Origin: Achromobacter sp. AONIH1
Lineage (GTDB): Bacteria > Pseudomonadota > Gammaproteobacteria > Burkholderiales > Burkholderiaceae_B
Reading direction: 5' to 3'
Assembly: GCF_002902905.1 (NCBI RefSeq)
Contig: NZ_CP026124.1
Location: 2,232,001-2,296,000, forward strand
DNA length: 64,000 nucleotides
The notes under the pieces were generated by a model that worked only from the letters and a program-made list of their open reading frames with translations, ran no database searches and was not told where the DNA came from. Positions 35,551-44,892 of the stretch are shown here, one piece after another. The position numbers and the translations under genes are program-made. Numbering within the stretch: position 1 is the first letter of the stretch; the number at the start of each line of letters is the position of its first letter.

Positions 35551-36728
35551 TGTTCTTTCCTTTTCGCACCCTGTGGTTGAGCGAACAGCCAATACGAGGC
35601 CATGCCGAACACCACGCCCCAGAAAGCCGCACCGAGGCCGAACAGCGTCATTCCCGAGGCTGTTGCCAAAAACGTGATGACCGATGGCTCCACATAGGCG
35701 TCCTCGCTCACGAGAATGCGGATGTTGGAGACGATCGCACCGATCAGCGCCAAGCCCGCCAATGCTGCGATCAGCGCCGACGGGAATGCGGTGAACACCT
35801 GCACGATCGTCCCCGCGAAGGCGCCGCCGACGAGGTAGAACACCCCGTTGGCAATGCCCGCGATATAGCGTTTTCCAGGGTCCGCGTGCGCGTCCCGACC
35901 AGTGCACAGCGCGGCGGTAATGGCGGCCAGGACGATGGTGATGCCGCCAAAGCACGCCGTCAGCAGCGATGCCAGACCCGTACCTGCCACCACGGCGCGG
36001 GACGGCACGCGATAGCCGGCAAGCTGCAGCACGGCCATGCCGGGCAGGTACTGCCCGGTCAGGCTTACCAGCACCAGCGGCACGGTGAAGCTCAGGAACA
36101 CACCGATATTGAATTGCGGGACAACGAACACCGGCCTTGCCAGCTCCAGTCCGAGCGCCTGCAGATGGGTCGTGCCCATGGCGAATGCGACGGCAAAGCC
36201 GGTCAGTGCCACGATGACGATGGCGTAGCGTGGCCACAGCCGCTTGCTGATCAGGTACGCCGCCAGCATGGCGAAGACGACGACAGGCATGTCCACGCTG
36301 GCGCGGAAGGCTTGCACGCCGAACTGGAACAGGATGCCTGCCATCATTCCCGCCGCAATGCCCTTGGGGATGAACGCAACGATCTTTTCGAAGTACCCCG
36401 TGACGCCAATCGCGATGACGATGGCCGCGGCCGTGAGATAGGCGCCCACCACTTCCGGCATCGAGATGTCGGGAAACAGGCTGAGCAGCAAGGCGGTTCC
36501 GGGAGCGGACCACGCCGTGATGACAGGCAGCTTGAGCCACCAGCTCAACAGCAGGCCACTGACGCCCGCTCCGATCGAGATGGCCCAGATCCAGGACGTC
36601 AGTTCCGCATTCGAGATGTGACCCGCTTGTGCCGCCTGGATGAAGATGACCAGCGGCCCCGCGTAGGAAATCAGAACCGCCAGAAATCCGGCTACCCAGG
36701 CGGTGAGAGAACCATGCTTGAACTCCAT
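35547..36728 (-). CDS. benE: Benzoate:H+ symporter BenE
   Basis: 393 residues with 10-12 hydrophobic segments. The BenE family is recognised from 'SAPGTALLLS', 'GYFEKIVAFIPKGIAAGMMAGILFQFG' and 'LTACFGGITIVLAAITAALCTGRDAH'. It imports benzoate with protons. ATG 36728 gives the typical short N-terminus. It is 26 bases after an AAHS permease gene and its stop overlaps the start of the first dynamin-like GTPase (ATGA), an uncommon partner. Confidence 0.92.
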   Translation of the reverse strand: MEFKHGSLTAWVAGFLAVLISYAGPLVIFIQAAQAGHISNAELTSWIWAISIGAGVSGLLLSWWLKLPVITAWSAPGTALLLSLFPDISMPEVVGAYLTAAAIVIAIGVTGYFEKIVAFIPKGIAAGMMAGILFQFGVQAFRASVDMPVVVFAMLAAYLISKRLWPRYAIVIVALTGFAVAFAMGTTHLQALGLELARPVFVVPQFNIGVFLSFTVPLVLVSLTGQYLPGMAVLQLAGYRVPSRAVVAGTGLASLLTACFGGITIVLAAITAALCTGRDAHADPGKRYIAGIANGVFYLVGGAFAGTIVQVFTAFPSALIAALAGLALIGAIVSNIRILVSEDAYVEPSVITFLATASGMTLFGLGAAFWGVVFGMASYWLFAQPQGAKRKEQ

Positions 36729-36754
36729 GAATGGTGCCGACCGAGAACAGGCGT

Positions 36755-38113
36755 TCAGTGAGACGCCAAAGGCCGGGCTCCTCCCTCTGCTGGTTTGAGC
36801 TTGAGGCTCAGGACGGCAAGCCCCGCAACGGTCAAGGGCACGGCCAAGGCGATGAAAAAGCCCTGCGGACCGCCCCAGGCCAGGAAGCTGCCACCGATGG
36901 CGGAGCCCACGATGGCGCCCGCACGCCCCATTCCGATGGACCACCCAGCGGCCGTCGCGCGCAACGCAGTGGGATAGGCGCCCACGATGAGGTAGTTCAG
37001 GGCAATCTGCTGCCCGCCGACGCCGAAGCCCGCCGTACCCACCAGCACGAACACCAGCGTCCAGTTCTGGCCGGCAAAGCCCAATCCCAGCGCCACGACG
37101 ATGCCGACCGCGAACATCGCGGCCAACAGGCGGCGCGTATCGACACGCGGCAACAGCAATGACAGCGGTATCGCGCAGATGATGAACACCGCGTTGACGA
37201 TCACCGTTCCCAGCGGCGCGTCCTCTGCGGGCAAACCTGCTGCCCTGAGCACGGTGGGAAGCCACGACAGCAGCATGAACCACGCCACCCAGTTCAGCAG
37301 GTAGACGGCCCAGATCGCGACGGTCTTGCCCGCATTGCCATCGGCAAACAGGGCACGAACGCTCGCGCGCGCGACCGCGGACTCCGGCACCGTGAAATGC
37401 GCTTCGGGTGGCAAAGTGCGGGTCACGATCTTGGACAGCACCTTGGAGATATACCGCTGCCCCTGGGCATCGCCGCGCGTGGCCCGGTAGTACAGCGATT
37501 CAGGCAGCACAAGCGCGATCAGCACCAGCATCGCAAGCGGCACGGCACCGCCAACGATGAAGATTCCTTCCCATCCGATCAGGGGCAGCATGCGCGCAGC
37601 CAGCAAGCCGCCCAGCATCGCACCGGCAGGCAAGCCCAGCAGCACGCCGGTCATGATCGCGCCCCGCAGCCGGGCGGGCCCGTATTCGGCCGCCAGCGCA
37701 AGCAATACCGGCGTGCATCCGCCCATGCCCAGGCCTGCGATGAAGCGCAGCACCAGGATTTGCCGGGTGTCGGCGGCCCAGGCCGTCGCCAGTGTGGCTG
37801 CGCCGAAGATTGCCAGGCTCAGCATGATGGTCGGCCTGCGCCCGATCCGGTCCCCGACCATGCCCAATGTCATCGCCCCGATCGTCATCCCGACGATCCC
37901 GGCCGTGAGGATCGGGGCCAGTGAGCCAGCCGGCAGACCGAAGGCCGAGAGGATGGCCGGGCCGGTGAACGCGATGGCCTGCGTGTCAAAGCCATCGAAC
38001 AAGGCGATGGCGAAGCAGAGAATCAATACCCGCCACTGGAATGCACCCAGCCGTTCGTTGTCGATCAATGTTGGAATCGACCATTGAGAATCAGAAGTCA
38101 TCGTTGTGCCCAT
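36755..38113 (-). CDS. Aromatic acid:H+ symporter (AAHS family MFS)
   Basis: 452 residues, 12 hydrophobic segments. Family signs: 'FDGFDTQAIAFTGPAI' in the first helix (the D-G-x-D of AAHS permeases), motif A 'GMVGDRIGRRPTIML', 'LRFIAGLGMGGCTPVLLALAAEY'. Related to PcaK/BenK. ATG 38101 is a possible alternative start; neither has a strong ribosome-binding site. Second AAHS permease of the cluster; it may serve an aromatic acid other than benzoate. Confidence 0.87.
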   Translation of the reverse strand: MGTTMTSDSQWSIPTLIDNERLGAFQWRVLILCFAIALFDGFDTQAIAFTGPAILSAFGLPAGSLAPILTAGIVGMTIGAMTLGMVGDRIGRRPTIMLSLAIFGAATLATAWAADTRQILVLRFIAGLGMGGCTPVLLALAAEYGPARLRGAIMTGVLLGLPAGAMLGGLLAARMLPLIGWEGIFIVGGAVPLAMLVLIALVLPESLYYRATRGDAQGQRYISKVLSKIVTRTLPPEAHFTVPESAVARASVRALFADGNAGKTVAIWAVYLLNWVAWFMLLSWLPTVLRAAGLPAEDAPLGTVIVNAVFIICAIPLSLLLPRVDTRRLLAAMFAVGIVVALGLGFAGQNWTLVFVLVGTAGFGVGGQQIALNYLIVGAYPTALRATAAGWSIGMGRAGAIVGSAIGGSFLAWGGPQGFFIALAVPLTVAGLAVLSLKLKPAEGGARPLASH

Positions 38114-38197
38114 GGCGTGCGGCGCAGGGGAACCTGGCCGCCGCCATGCCTGTGCGAATGAAACAAGCCGATACGCCGGCGTTGGCTGCGCTCCCGG

Positions 38198-39328
38198 TCA
38201 GGCGTCGGCGATGCGCAGAATGGGCTTGAGCGTGATGCCCTTGGTGCTGTCTTCGGCGGCCTGGTTGATCTGCTCCAGCGGATAGAACTTCACCAGACGG
38301 TCGAATGGGAAGCGGCCCTGCTGGTAGAGCTTGACCAGTTGCGGGATGAAGACCTGGGGAACGCTGTCGCCCTCGACGATGCCGCGGATGCTGCGACCGC
38401 CCAGCAGCAGGCTGTTGATGTCGAAGCTGGCCCGGGTGCCCAGTTTGGGCGCGCCGACGATGCCCATGGTTCCCAGCCCGCCCAGCGCATCGATGCCGGC
38501 TTCGAGCACTTCCGGCCGCCCGGTGGATTCGAGCGCGAAATCGGCACCCCCATTGGTGATTTCGCGCACGGCCTCGATGACATCGACCTCTTTGCTGTTC
38601 ACCGTGTGGGTGGCGCCCAGTTCCTTTGCCAGTTCCAGCCGTGACGGCACGACGTCGATCGCGATGATGGTGGTCGCACCGGCCACGCGCGCCGCCATGA
38701 CCGCGCTCAGGCCGACCGCCCCGGCGCCATAAGCGGCGAAGCTGCTGCCCGCGCGCACCTTGAGCGAATTGATCACGGCGCCCGCGCCGGTCTGGATGCC
38801 GCAGCCCAAGGGACCAAGCAGTTCCAGTGGCGCATCGGCCGGAACCTGGATCGCATTGTTTTCGCTCGCCAATGCGTACGTGGCGAACGAGGATTGCGCA
38901 AAAAAGTGATCGTGGAGCGGCTCTCCATCAGCGGTTTGCAGCGCTGTATGGCCGTGAGCATCGCAACCGCCGAAGTTGAGCGGATAGAAGTCCTTGCAAT
39001 AGGCTTCGTGGCCACTGGCGCACGGGTCGCAATGGCCGCAGGCACCATAGGTCAGTACGACGTGGTCGCCGACCTTCAGGTTCTTGACGTTGGGGCCAAC
39101 TTCCTCGACGACACCCGCGCCCTCGTGGCCCAGCACTGCGGGAAGGGGCACCGGATAGTACTGATCGCGCACGATCAGGTCGGTGTGGCACAGGCCGGTG
39201 GCCACCACGCGCACCAGCACCTCGTCTTTCCGCGGGGCACGGATGCGTGCCGGCTCGATAGTGAAAGGCTGCTGCGGGGCGCGCACCACGGCCGCCGTGA
39301 TGCTGCGCAATTCTGTCTTTGCATTCAT
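38198..39328 (-). CDS. Zinc-dependent aryl-alcohol dehydrogenase (XylB-like)
   Basis: 376 residues, medium-chain dehydrogenase. Catalytic zinc region 'GLCHTDL' and 'LGHEGAGVV', structural zinc cysteines 'YGACGHCDPCASGHEAYC', NAD motif 'GAGAVGLS'. Sequence and its place next to benzaldehyde dehydrogenase point to benzyl alcohol oxidation to benzaldehyde. ATG 39328 follows GAGGAGG. The gap to the benzaldehyde dehydrogenase gene upstream is 13 bases. Confidence 0.88.
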   Translation of the reverse strand: MNAKTELRSITAAVVRAPQQPFTIEPARIRAPRKDEVLVRVVATGLCHTDLIVRDQYYPVPLPAVLGHEGAGVVEEVGPNVKNLKVGDHVVLTYGACGHCDPCASGHEAYCKDFYPLNFGGCDAHGHTALQTADGEPLHDHFFAQSSFATYALASENNAIQVPADAPLELLGPLGCGIQTGAGAVINSLKVRAGSSFAAYGAGAVGLSAVMAARVAGATTIIAIDVVPSRLELAKELGATHTVNSKEVDVIEAVREITNGGADFALESTGRPEVLEAGIDALGGLGTMGIVGAPKLGTRASFDINSLLLGGRSIRGIVEGDSVPQVFIPQLVKLYQQGRFPFDRLVKFYPLEQINQAAEDSTKGITLKPILRIADA

Positions 39329-39341
39329 GGTGTCTTCCTCC

Positions 39342-40808
39342 TCAAAACGGGTAGGCGGGTGCCTGTCCCTTGACCGTGAGCCACTGCCACTGGGTGAACT
39401 CCTCCCAGTTGGCCGCGCCGCCGATGCTGCTACCGTTGCCGGAGGCGCCGACGCCACCGAACGGATTGACCACCTCGTCGTTGACGGTCTGGTCGTTGAT
39501 GTGCAGCAAGCCGGTGCGCAAGGATTCGCCCAGCTTGAGCGCGCGCCCGACGTCGCGCGAAAGCACTGCCATCGACAGCCCATACTCGGTGTCGTTGGCC
39601 AGCCGGATTGCGTCCTCGTCGCTGTCGAACGGGATCACCACCGCGACGGGGCCGAAGATCTCCTCGTGGAAGGCGGGGTTGTCCGGCGTCACGCCGCTGA
39701 GCACCGTCGGTGCGAGGAACAGCCCTTCATGCGTGCCGCCGGTTTCCACCACGGCGCCCGCCTGGGTGGCCGCGTCGATGATGCGCAGGGCGTTGTCGCG
39801 CTGGACGGCATTGATCAGCGGGCCGATGTGCACGTCGCCCTGGACGGGGTCGCCCACCTTGAGACTGCCGGCCTTGGCGATGAGCTTCTGCACGAAGCTC
39901 TCGTAGATGCCGCGCTGCACCAGCACCCGCCCGGCGGACATGCAGATCTGCCCTTGATGTAGATAGACGCCCCAGGCGGTGTTGGCGATGGCCAGGTCCA
40001 AATCGGCGTCGTCGAGCACGATCAGCGAGTTCTTGCCGCCCAGTTCCAGCGAGACCTTCTTGAGGTGGCGACTGGCTGCCTCGCCGACCTTGCGCCCGGC
40101 GGCGGTTGAGCCGGTGAACTGGATCATGGCAATGCTCGGGTCGCTGGTCATCGCCGCACCGGCCGCGCCATCGCCCGGCAGCACCTGCAGCACCCCAGCG
40201 GGCAACCCGGCGAGTTCGAACAGGCGCGCGATCACCATACCGCCACACACGGCCGTGCGGGGGTCGGGCTTGAGGATGACGGCATTGCCCAGCGCCAGCG
40301 CGGGCGCCACCGCGCGCATGGCCAGGTACAGCGGGAAATTGAACGGTGGAATCACGCCCACCACCCCGAGCGGACGGCGACGCGCCAGGCTCAACCGCCC
40401 CGGCTCGGAGGGCAAGACCTCACCGGCGCTGCGCGAGGGCAGGCCCGAGGCCTCGTGCAGCGCCTTGATCGTCACGGCGACTTCAAAGCCGGCCTTCATC
40501 TGAATGGAACCGCTCTCGCGCACCACCCAGCCGGCGATCTCGTCCGCGTGCTCTTCGGCAAGCCGTGCCGCCTTGCGAAGAACCTGAGCCCGTTCATCGT
40601 AGGGCAGTGCCGCCCAGGTCCTCTGCGCCTGCGCGGCCTCGGCGGCCTGGCTGGCGATCAGCGCCGGGTCGGCCAGCGCAACGCGGCCCAACTCGGTGCC
40701 GGTGGCCGGTTCCAGCACGGCGGCCGTCGTGGCGCCTTCTCGCCACCGGCCGGCAAACAGGCGGCTACTCCAGAGTTCGGCGGGCAGGAATGTCTGTGAC
40801 TGACTCAC
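39342..40808 (-). CDS. Benzaldehyde dehydrogenase (NAD+, XylC-like)
   Basis: 488 residues, aldehyde dehydrogenase superfamily. 'VSLELGGKNSLIV' gives the glutamate, 'YLHQGQICMSAGR' the catalytic cysteine, 'FTGSTAAGRKVG' the NAD loop. The Q-I-C-M-S context and the start 'FLPAELWSSRLFAGRW' are as in benzaldehyde/vanillin dehydrogenases. It makes benzoate for benABC. The start codon is GTG, with AAAGGAG 7 bases upstream. 76 bases from the Bug protein gene. Confidence 0.88.
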   Translation of the reverse strand: MSQSQTFLPAELWSSRLFAGRWREGATTAAVLEPATGTELGRVALADPALIASQAAEAAQAQRTWAALPYDERAQVLRKAARLAEEHADEIAGWVVRESGSIQMKAGFEVAVTIKALHEASGLPSRSAGEVLPSEPGRLSLARRRPLGVVGVIPPFNFPLYLAMRAVAPALALGNAVILKPDPRTAVCGGMVIARLFELAGLPAGVLQVLPGDGAAGAAMTSDPSIAMIQFTGSTAAGRKVGEAASRHLKKVSLELGGKNSLIVLDDADLDLAIANTAWGVYLHQGQICMSAGRVLVQRGIYESFVQKLIAKAGSLKVGDPVQGDVHIGPLINAVQRDNALRIIDAATQAGAVVETGGTHEGLFLAPTVLSGVTPDNPAFHEEIFGPVAVVIPFDSDEDAIRLANDTEYGLSMAVLSRDVGRALKLGESLRTGLLHINDQTVNDEVVNPFGGVGASGNGSSIGGAANWEEFTQWQWLTVKGQAPAYPF

Positions 40809-40884
40809 GGCTATCTCCTTTCAATCGGGTGCTCGGGTATGCGAGCAGTGCGGGTTCGGACGACCTTGCGGGTGAAACAGGGCT

Positions 40885-41865
40885 TCAATCCATGCGGATG
40901 CCGCGCTCCTTGATGAGCTGGCCCCAGCGATCCATTTCCTTGTGCAGATGCGTTGCCAGCTCCTGCGGTGTGCTGCCTATGGGTTCGGCCCCCACACCTT
41001 CGAGCTTCTTCAGTGTCTCGGGCTGCCTCATGGCGTCGTTGAGCACCTTGTTCAGCTTTGCGACCACATCGGCCGGCGTCCCCGCTGGCGCGAACACCGC
41101 GAACCAAGGCGAGACCTCATAGCCAGGCACACCGGCCTCGGCAATGGTCGGCACATCGGGCAGTGCAGACGAACGTCTGGCCGTGGTCACGCCCAAGGGG
41201 CGCAACTTGCCCGACTGGATGTGCGGTCGCGCCGATGTGATGCTGTCGAACATCAGGTCCACCTGACCGCCGAGCATGTCGGTCATCGCCGGACCACTGC
41301 CCTTGTAAGGCACATGCACGATGTCCAGTCCGGCCAGGGACGCGAATACTTCGCCCGCCAGATGGATCGACGTGCCATTGCCCGCCGACGCATAGGTCAG
41401 CTTGCCCGGCTCGCGTCTGGCATGGTCGACCACGTCCTTGTCGGATTTGTCGGGGGTCCTGGCCGCATTGACTACCAGTACATTCGGCACCACGGCCAAC
41501 AGGCTGATGGGGGCGAAGTCCTTGACCGGGTCGTAGCTCAGCTTGGCGTACAACGCCTTGTTGGTCGCCATGCCGATGGAGGTGATCATGATCGTGTGGC
41601 CATCAGCAGGTTGCTTGGCCACATAGTCCGCGCCGATGTTGCCGCCCGCGCCGGGCCGGTTCTCGATCACGAAGGGTTGGCCCAGTTCGCGCGCCGCCCG
41701 GTCTCCCAGGGTGCGCGCGATCACGTCCATGGCACCACCCGGTGGAAAGGGAACCACCCACCTGACGGGTTTGACGGGCCAAGGGGCCGCCGGTTGGGCC
41801 ATCGCCGCAGCAGGCAACGCCAGGGCCGCGGCCAGCAGAGCAAGCGTTCGCCGGTTCAGAAACAT
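40885..41865 (-). CDS. Bug-family tripartite tricarboxylate transporter substrate-binding protein
   Basis: 326 residues, signal peptide about 1-23 (AMA-Q). Bug signatures: 'PVKPVRWVVPFPPGGAMDVIAR', 'ENRPGAGGNIGADYVAK', 'YASAGNGTSIHLAGE'. Periplasmic binding protein; no TctA/TctB membrane genes are nearby, as for most of the very numerous Bug proteins of Burkholderiales. Its place between catC and the benzaldehyde dehydrogenase gene suggests an aromatic acid ligand, not shown. It follows catC by 12 bases. Confidence 0.88.
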   Translation of the reverse strand: MFLNRRTLALLAAALALPAAAMAQPAAPWPVKPVRWVVPFPPGGAMDVIARTLGDRAARELGQPFVIENRPGAGGNIGADYVAKQPADGHTIMITSIGMATNKALYAKLSYDPVKDFAPISLLAVVPNVLVVNAARTPDKSDKDVVDHARREPGKLTYASAGNGTSIHLAGEVFASLAGLDIVHVPYKGSGPAMTDMLGGQVDLMFDSITSARPHIQSGKLRPLGVTTARRSSALPDVPTIAEAGVPGYEVSPWFAVFAPAGTPADVVAKLNKVLNDAMRQPETLKKLEGVGAEPIGSTPQELATHLHKEMDRWGQLIKERGIRMD

Positions 41866-41877
41866 CCCGCGTCCACT

Positions 41878-42156
41878 TCACTTGATGGAGGATGGGTGCT
41901 TGGCCAGCGGCGTCACCGAAATCTTCATGAACGGGAACAGCGGCAGCTTGCTGAGCGTATCGTGCAGTTCGTCGTTGCTCTCCACATCGAACACGCTGTA
42001 GTTGGCGTACTCGCCCACCACGCGCCACAGGTGGGGCCACTTGCCAGAGCGCTGCAGCTCTTGCGAGTAAGCCTTTTCCTCGGCCTTGATGCGAGCGGCT
42101 TCTTCGGCCGGCACGGTGGACGGGATGTCGACGATCATGTGAACCAGGTAAAGCAT
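41878..42156 (-). CDS. catC: Muconolactone delta-isomerase
   Basis: 92 residues, full length for the family. 'MLYLVHMIVDIP' at the N-terminus and 'GKWPHLWRVVGEYANYSVFD' are characteristic. It converts muconolactone to 3-oxoadipate enol-lactone in the ortho-cleavage pathway, acting as a decamer in the cytoplasm. Unlike the common catBCA order, it is separated from catB and catA and lies next to pcaD, the next enzyme in the pathway. Confidence 0.95.
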   Translation of the reverse strand: MLYLVHMIVDIPSTVPAEEAARIKAEEKAYSQELQRSGKWPHLWRVVGEYANYSVFDVESNDELHDTLSKLPLFPFMKISVTPLAKHPSSIK

Positions 42157-42189
42157 GGGATTTCCTTTCTGTATGAAGTACTCGTGGAA

Positions 42190-43002
42190 TCAGGCCGCCG
42201 CGGTGCCGGAGATGAAATCCAGCACCGCCTGGTTGAACGCCTGAGGCGCTTCCAGATTCGAGAGGTGGGAGGCCTGCACCACCGCCACGCGCGCGCCAGG
42301 AATGCTGGCTTGCATGGCCTGGGCGTCGGCCACCGTCGTCACCGGATCGGAGGCGCCTGCCAGCAGCAGCGTGGGCACGGCAATGTGGCCGATATCGGCC
42401 CGCAGGTCCGACGTCGCCAACGCCTCGCAGCACGCCGCATAACCTTCGGGATCGATGCCGGCGATCCCCTCCTGCGCGCGCTGCACGGTCGCGGGCTGAG
42501 CCTGGATGAAGCCGTCGGTGAACCAGCGGCCCGGTGCGGAATCGGCCAGCGTCCGCATGCCAACCGTGCCGCCGCTGCGCACCATGGAAGCGCGCTTGCG
42601 CCAGGCCGCTTCGGCGCCGATCTTCGCGGCGCTGTTGCAGACCGCGATGGCGCTCAGGCGCGGGCCGGCATGAATGCCCAGCCACAGTCCGGTATGGCCG
42701 CCCATCGATATGCCGCAGAACGCGGCCCGCTCGATGCGCAGCGCATCCAGCACGGCCAGCACGTCCTGGCCCAGTTCATCGAAGCTGTAGGGGCCGGCCG
42801 TGACCGGGCTGCCGCCGTGGCCGCGGGTGTCGTATCGGATCAGACGGTAGCCAGCGGAGAACGCCGCGACCTGCGGCTCCCACATCTCCAACGTCGTGCC
42901 CAGGGAGTTGCTCAGAATCAGCGCCGGGGCGGCTTCATCGCCATCGACGGCCACTCTGAATTCACCGCGGGGGGTTTTCAACTGAAAGGCTTTATTGCTC
43001 AC
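42190..43002 (-). CDS. pcaD: 3-oxoadipate enol-lactonase
   Basis: 270 residues, alpha/beta hydrolase. Nucleophile Ser99 in C-G-I-S-M-G-G, a histidine in 'VQASHLSNLEAP' near 248, and the typical 'LILSNSLGTTLEMWEPQ'. It hydrolyses the enol-lactone to 3-oxoadipate. The start is GTG at 43002 with GAGGAAAG upstream; no in-frame ATG lies at the conserved N-terminus. 10 bases after pcaF. Confidence 0.93.
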   Translation of the reverse strand: MSNKAFQLKTPRGEFRVAVDGDEAAPALILSNSLGTTLEMWEPQVAAFSAGYRLIRYDTRGHGGSPVTAGPYSFDELGQDVLAVLDALRIERAAFCGISMGGHTGLWLGIHAGPRLSAIAVCNSAAKIGAEAAWRKRASMVRSGGTVGMRTLADSAPGRWFTDGFIQAQPATVQRAQEGIAGIDPEGYAACCEALATSDLRADIGHIAVPTLLLAGASDPVTTVADAQAMQASIPGARVAVVQASHLSNLEAPQAFNQAVLDFISGTAAA

Positions 43003-43012
43003 GGTACTTTCC

Positions 43013-44215
43013 TCAAACGCGCTCGATGACCAGGGCAATGCCCTGGCCCACGCCAATGCACATGGTGCACAGCGCATAACGGCCGCCGCTGCGGTGCAGT
43101 TGGCTGATGGCCGTCGTGACCAGGCGCGCGCCGCTGGCACCCAGCGGATGCCCCAATGCAATTGCGCCACCGTTGGGATTGACCCGCGGATCGTCGTCGG
43201 GCAAGCCCAATTGGCGCAGCACGGCCAGCCCCTGGGACGCAAACGCCTCGTTCAGCTCGATCACTTCCATCTGCTCCAGCCGCAAGCCGGTCTGCTCCAG
43301 CACCTTGCGCGTGGCAGGCGCGGGGCCGATGCCCATGACGCGAGGGGGAACCCCTGCGGTCGCCATGCCGAGCACGCGGGCCTTCGGGGTCAAATGGTGG
43401 CGGGCGGCCTGAGATTCGCTGGCCAGCAGCAGAGCGCAGGCGCCGTCATTGACGCCACTGGCGTTGCCGGCTGTGACCGAGCCATCGGGCCTGACCACCG
43501 GCTTGAGCTTCGCGAGCGCCTCCAGCGTGGTCTCGCGCGGATGCTCGTCCACGGCGACCTGCAGCGCGTCGCCCTTGCGCTGAGGCACGGCGACCGGAAC
43601 GATTTCGGCAGCGAAGAAGCCTGCCTTCTGCGCCGCGGCGGCCTTGGCCTGGCTGCGCAGGGCGAAGCGATCCTGGTCTTCGCGGGAAATCGCGAAGTCC
43701 ACCGCGACGTTTTCCGCGGTCTCCGGCATGGAGTCCACGCCATGCAAGGCCTTCATGACCGGGTTGATGAAGCGCCACCCGATGGTGGTGTCCTGGATCG
43801 AGTTGGCGCGGGAAAACGCGGATTCGGCCTTGGGCAGGACGAACGGCGCGCGGCTCATGCTTTCAACGCCACCGGCGATCATCAGGCCTGTCTCGCCTGA
43901 CTTGATGGCACGCGCCGCGGTGCCGATGGCATCCAGCCCGGAGCCGCACAGTCGGTTGATGGTGGCGCCTGGCACCTCCAGCGGCAGGCCCGCCAGCAGC
44001 GCTGCCATGCGCGCCACGTTGCGGTTGTCCTCGCCCGCCTGGTTGGCGCAGCCGAAGATGACGTCATCCACGGAACCCCAGTCTGCCCCGGGATTGCGCT
44101 GCACCAGCGCCCGCAGCACCACCGCCCCCAGATCATCGGGGCGAATGGAAGACAGGCTTCCGCCATAGCGGCCGAACGGTGTGCGGATGGCATCGCAGAT
44201 GAATACCGTAGACAT
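43013..44215 (-). CDS. pcaF: 3-oxoadipyl-CoA thiolase
   Basis: 400 residues. Active-site Cys90 in 'NRLCGSGLDA', histidine in 'GGAIALGHPLGASGAR' and the second cysteine in 'CTMCIGVGQG'. It splits 3-oxoadipyl-CoA to succinyl-CoA and acetyl-CoA, the last step of the pathway. The ATG at 44215 shares one base with the pcaJ stop (TGATG), so the two are translationally coupled; a GTG codon directly before it is less likely. Confidence 0.95.
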   Translation of the reverse strand: MSTVFICDAIRTPFGRYGGSLSSIRPDDLGAVVLRALVQRNPGADWGSVDDVIFGCANQAGEDNRNVARMAALLAGLPLEVPGATINRLCGSGLDAIGTAARAIKSGETGLMIAGGVESMSRAPFVLPKAESAFSRANSIQDTTIGWRFINPVMKALHGVDSMPETAENVAVDFAISREDQDRFALRSQAKAAAAQKAGFFAAEIVPVAVPQRKGDALQVAVDEHPRETTLEALAKLKPVVRPDGSVTAGNASGVNDGACALLLASESQAARHHLTPKARVLGMATAGVPPRVMGIGPAPATRKVLEQTGLRLEQMEVIELNEAFASQGLAVLRQLGLPDDDPRVNPNGGAIALGHPLGASGARLVTTAISQLHRSGGRYALCTMCIGVGQGIALVIERV

Positions 44216-44874
44216 CACTCAGCCCCCTTTGCGGCCGCGATCGGCAGTCCGACGATGCCTTCCAGCGTCTCCCGGCTGAGACCGGGCACGGCGTCGATCA
44301 GTTGCAGGCCATCCGCCGTGCAGGCAAAGGTCGCGAGGTCCGTATAGACGCGCTTGACGCAGGCCAGCCCGGTGAGCGGGTAGCTGCACTGCTGCACCAG
44401 CTTGCTTTCGCCCTTTTTGGTCAGCAGATCCATCATGACCCAGGTCTGCTTGGCGCCGATGGCCAGATCCATCGCGCCGCCCACGGCGGGGATGGACCCG
44501 GATTCGCCCGTGCTCCAGTTCGCCAGATCGCCCGTGGCGGAAACCTGGAACGCGCCCAACACGCAGATGTCCAAGTGGCCGCCGCGCATCATCGCGAAGC
44601 TGTCCGAGTGGTGGAAGAATGCGCCACCGGGCAACAGCGTCACCGGCTGCTTGCCCGCGTTGATGAGGTCGTAGTCCTCGTGACCGGCTTCAGGCGCCGG
44701 CCCCATGCCGAGGATGCCGTTTTCGCTGTGCAGCACCACCTCCACGCCTTCGGGCAAATGGTTGGCCACGAGCGTGGGCATGCCGATGCCCAGATTCACA
44801 TAGGCGCCATCGTGAATGTCCTGCGCGATCCGCTGCGCCAGTTCGTCCTTGGTGCGTCGTTGATAGCTTGTCAT
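44215..44874 (-). CDS. pcaJ: 3-oxoadipate CoA-transferase subunit B
   Basis: 219 residues. Catalytic Glu51 in 'LHSENGILGMGP', with 'YVNLGIGMPTLVANHLP' before it, as in beta subunits of 3-oxoacid CoA-transferases. With PcaI it moves CoA from succinyl-CoA to 3-oxoadipate. It follows pcaI by 18 bases. The neighbouring thiolase and lactonase support the 3-oxoadipate rather than the acetoacetate enzyme. Confidence 0.93.
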   Translation of the reverse strand: MTSYQRRTKDELAQRIAQDIHDGAYVNLGIGMPTLVANHLPEGVEVVLHSENGILGMGPAPEAGHEDYDLINAGKQPVTLLPGGAFFHHSDSFAMMRGGHLDICVLGAFQVSATGDLANWSTGESGSIPAVGGAMDLAIGAKQTWVMMDLLTKKGESKLVQQCSYPLTGLACVKRVYTDLATFACTADGLQLIDAVPGLSRETLEGIVGLPIAAAKGAE

Positions 44875-44892
44875 GCCATGGTCCTTTCTGGG

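Noticed and set aside
40942..43029. 695-codon plus-strand frame over the Bug, catC and pcaD genes
   Set aside because: Shadow of well-identified catabolic genes; composition dominated by Arg, Gly and His.
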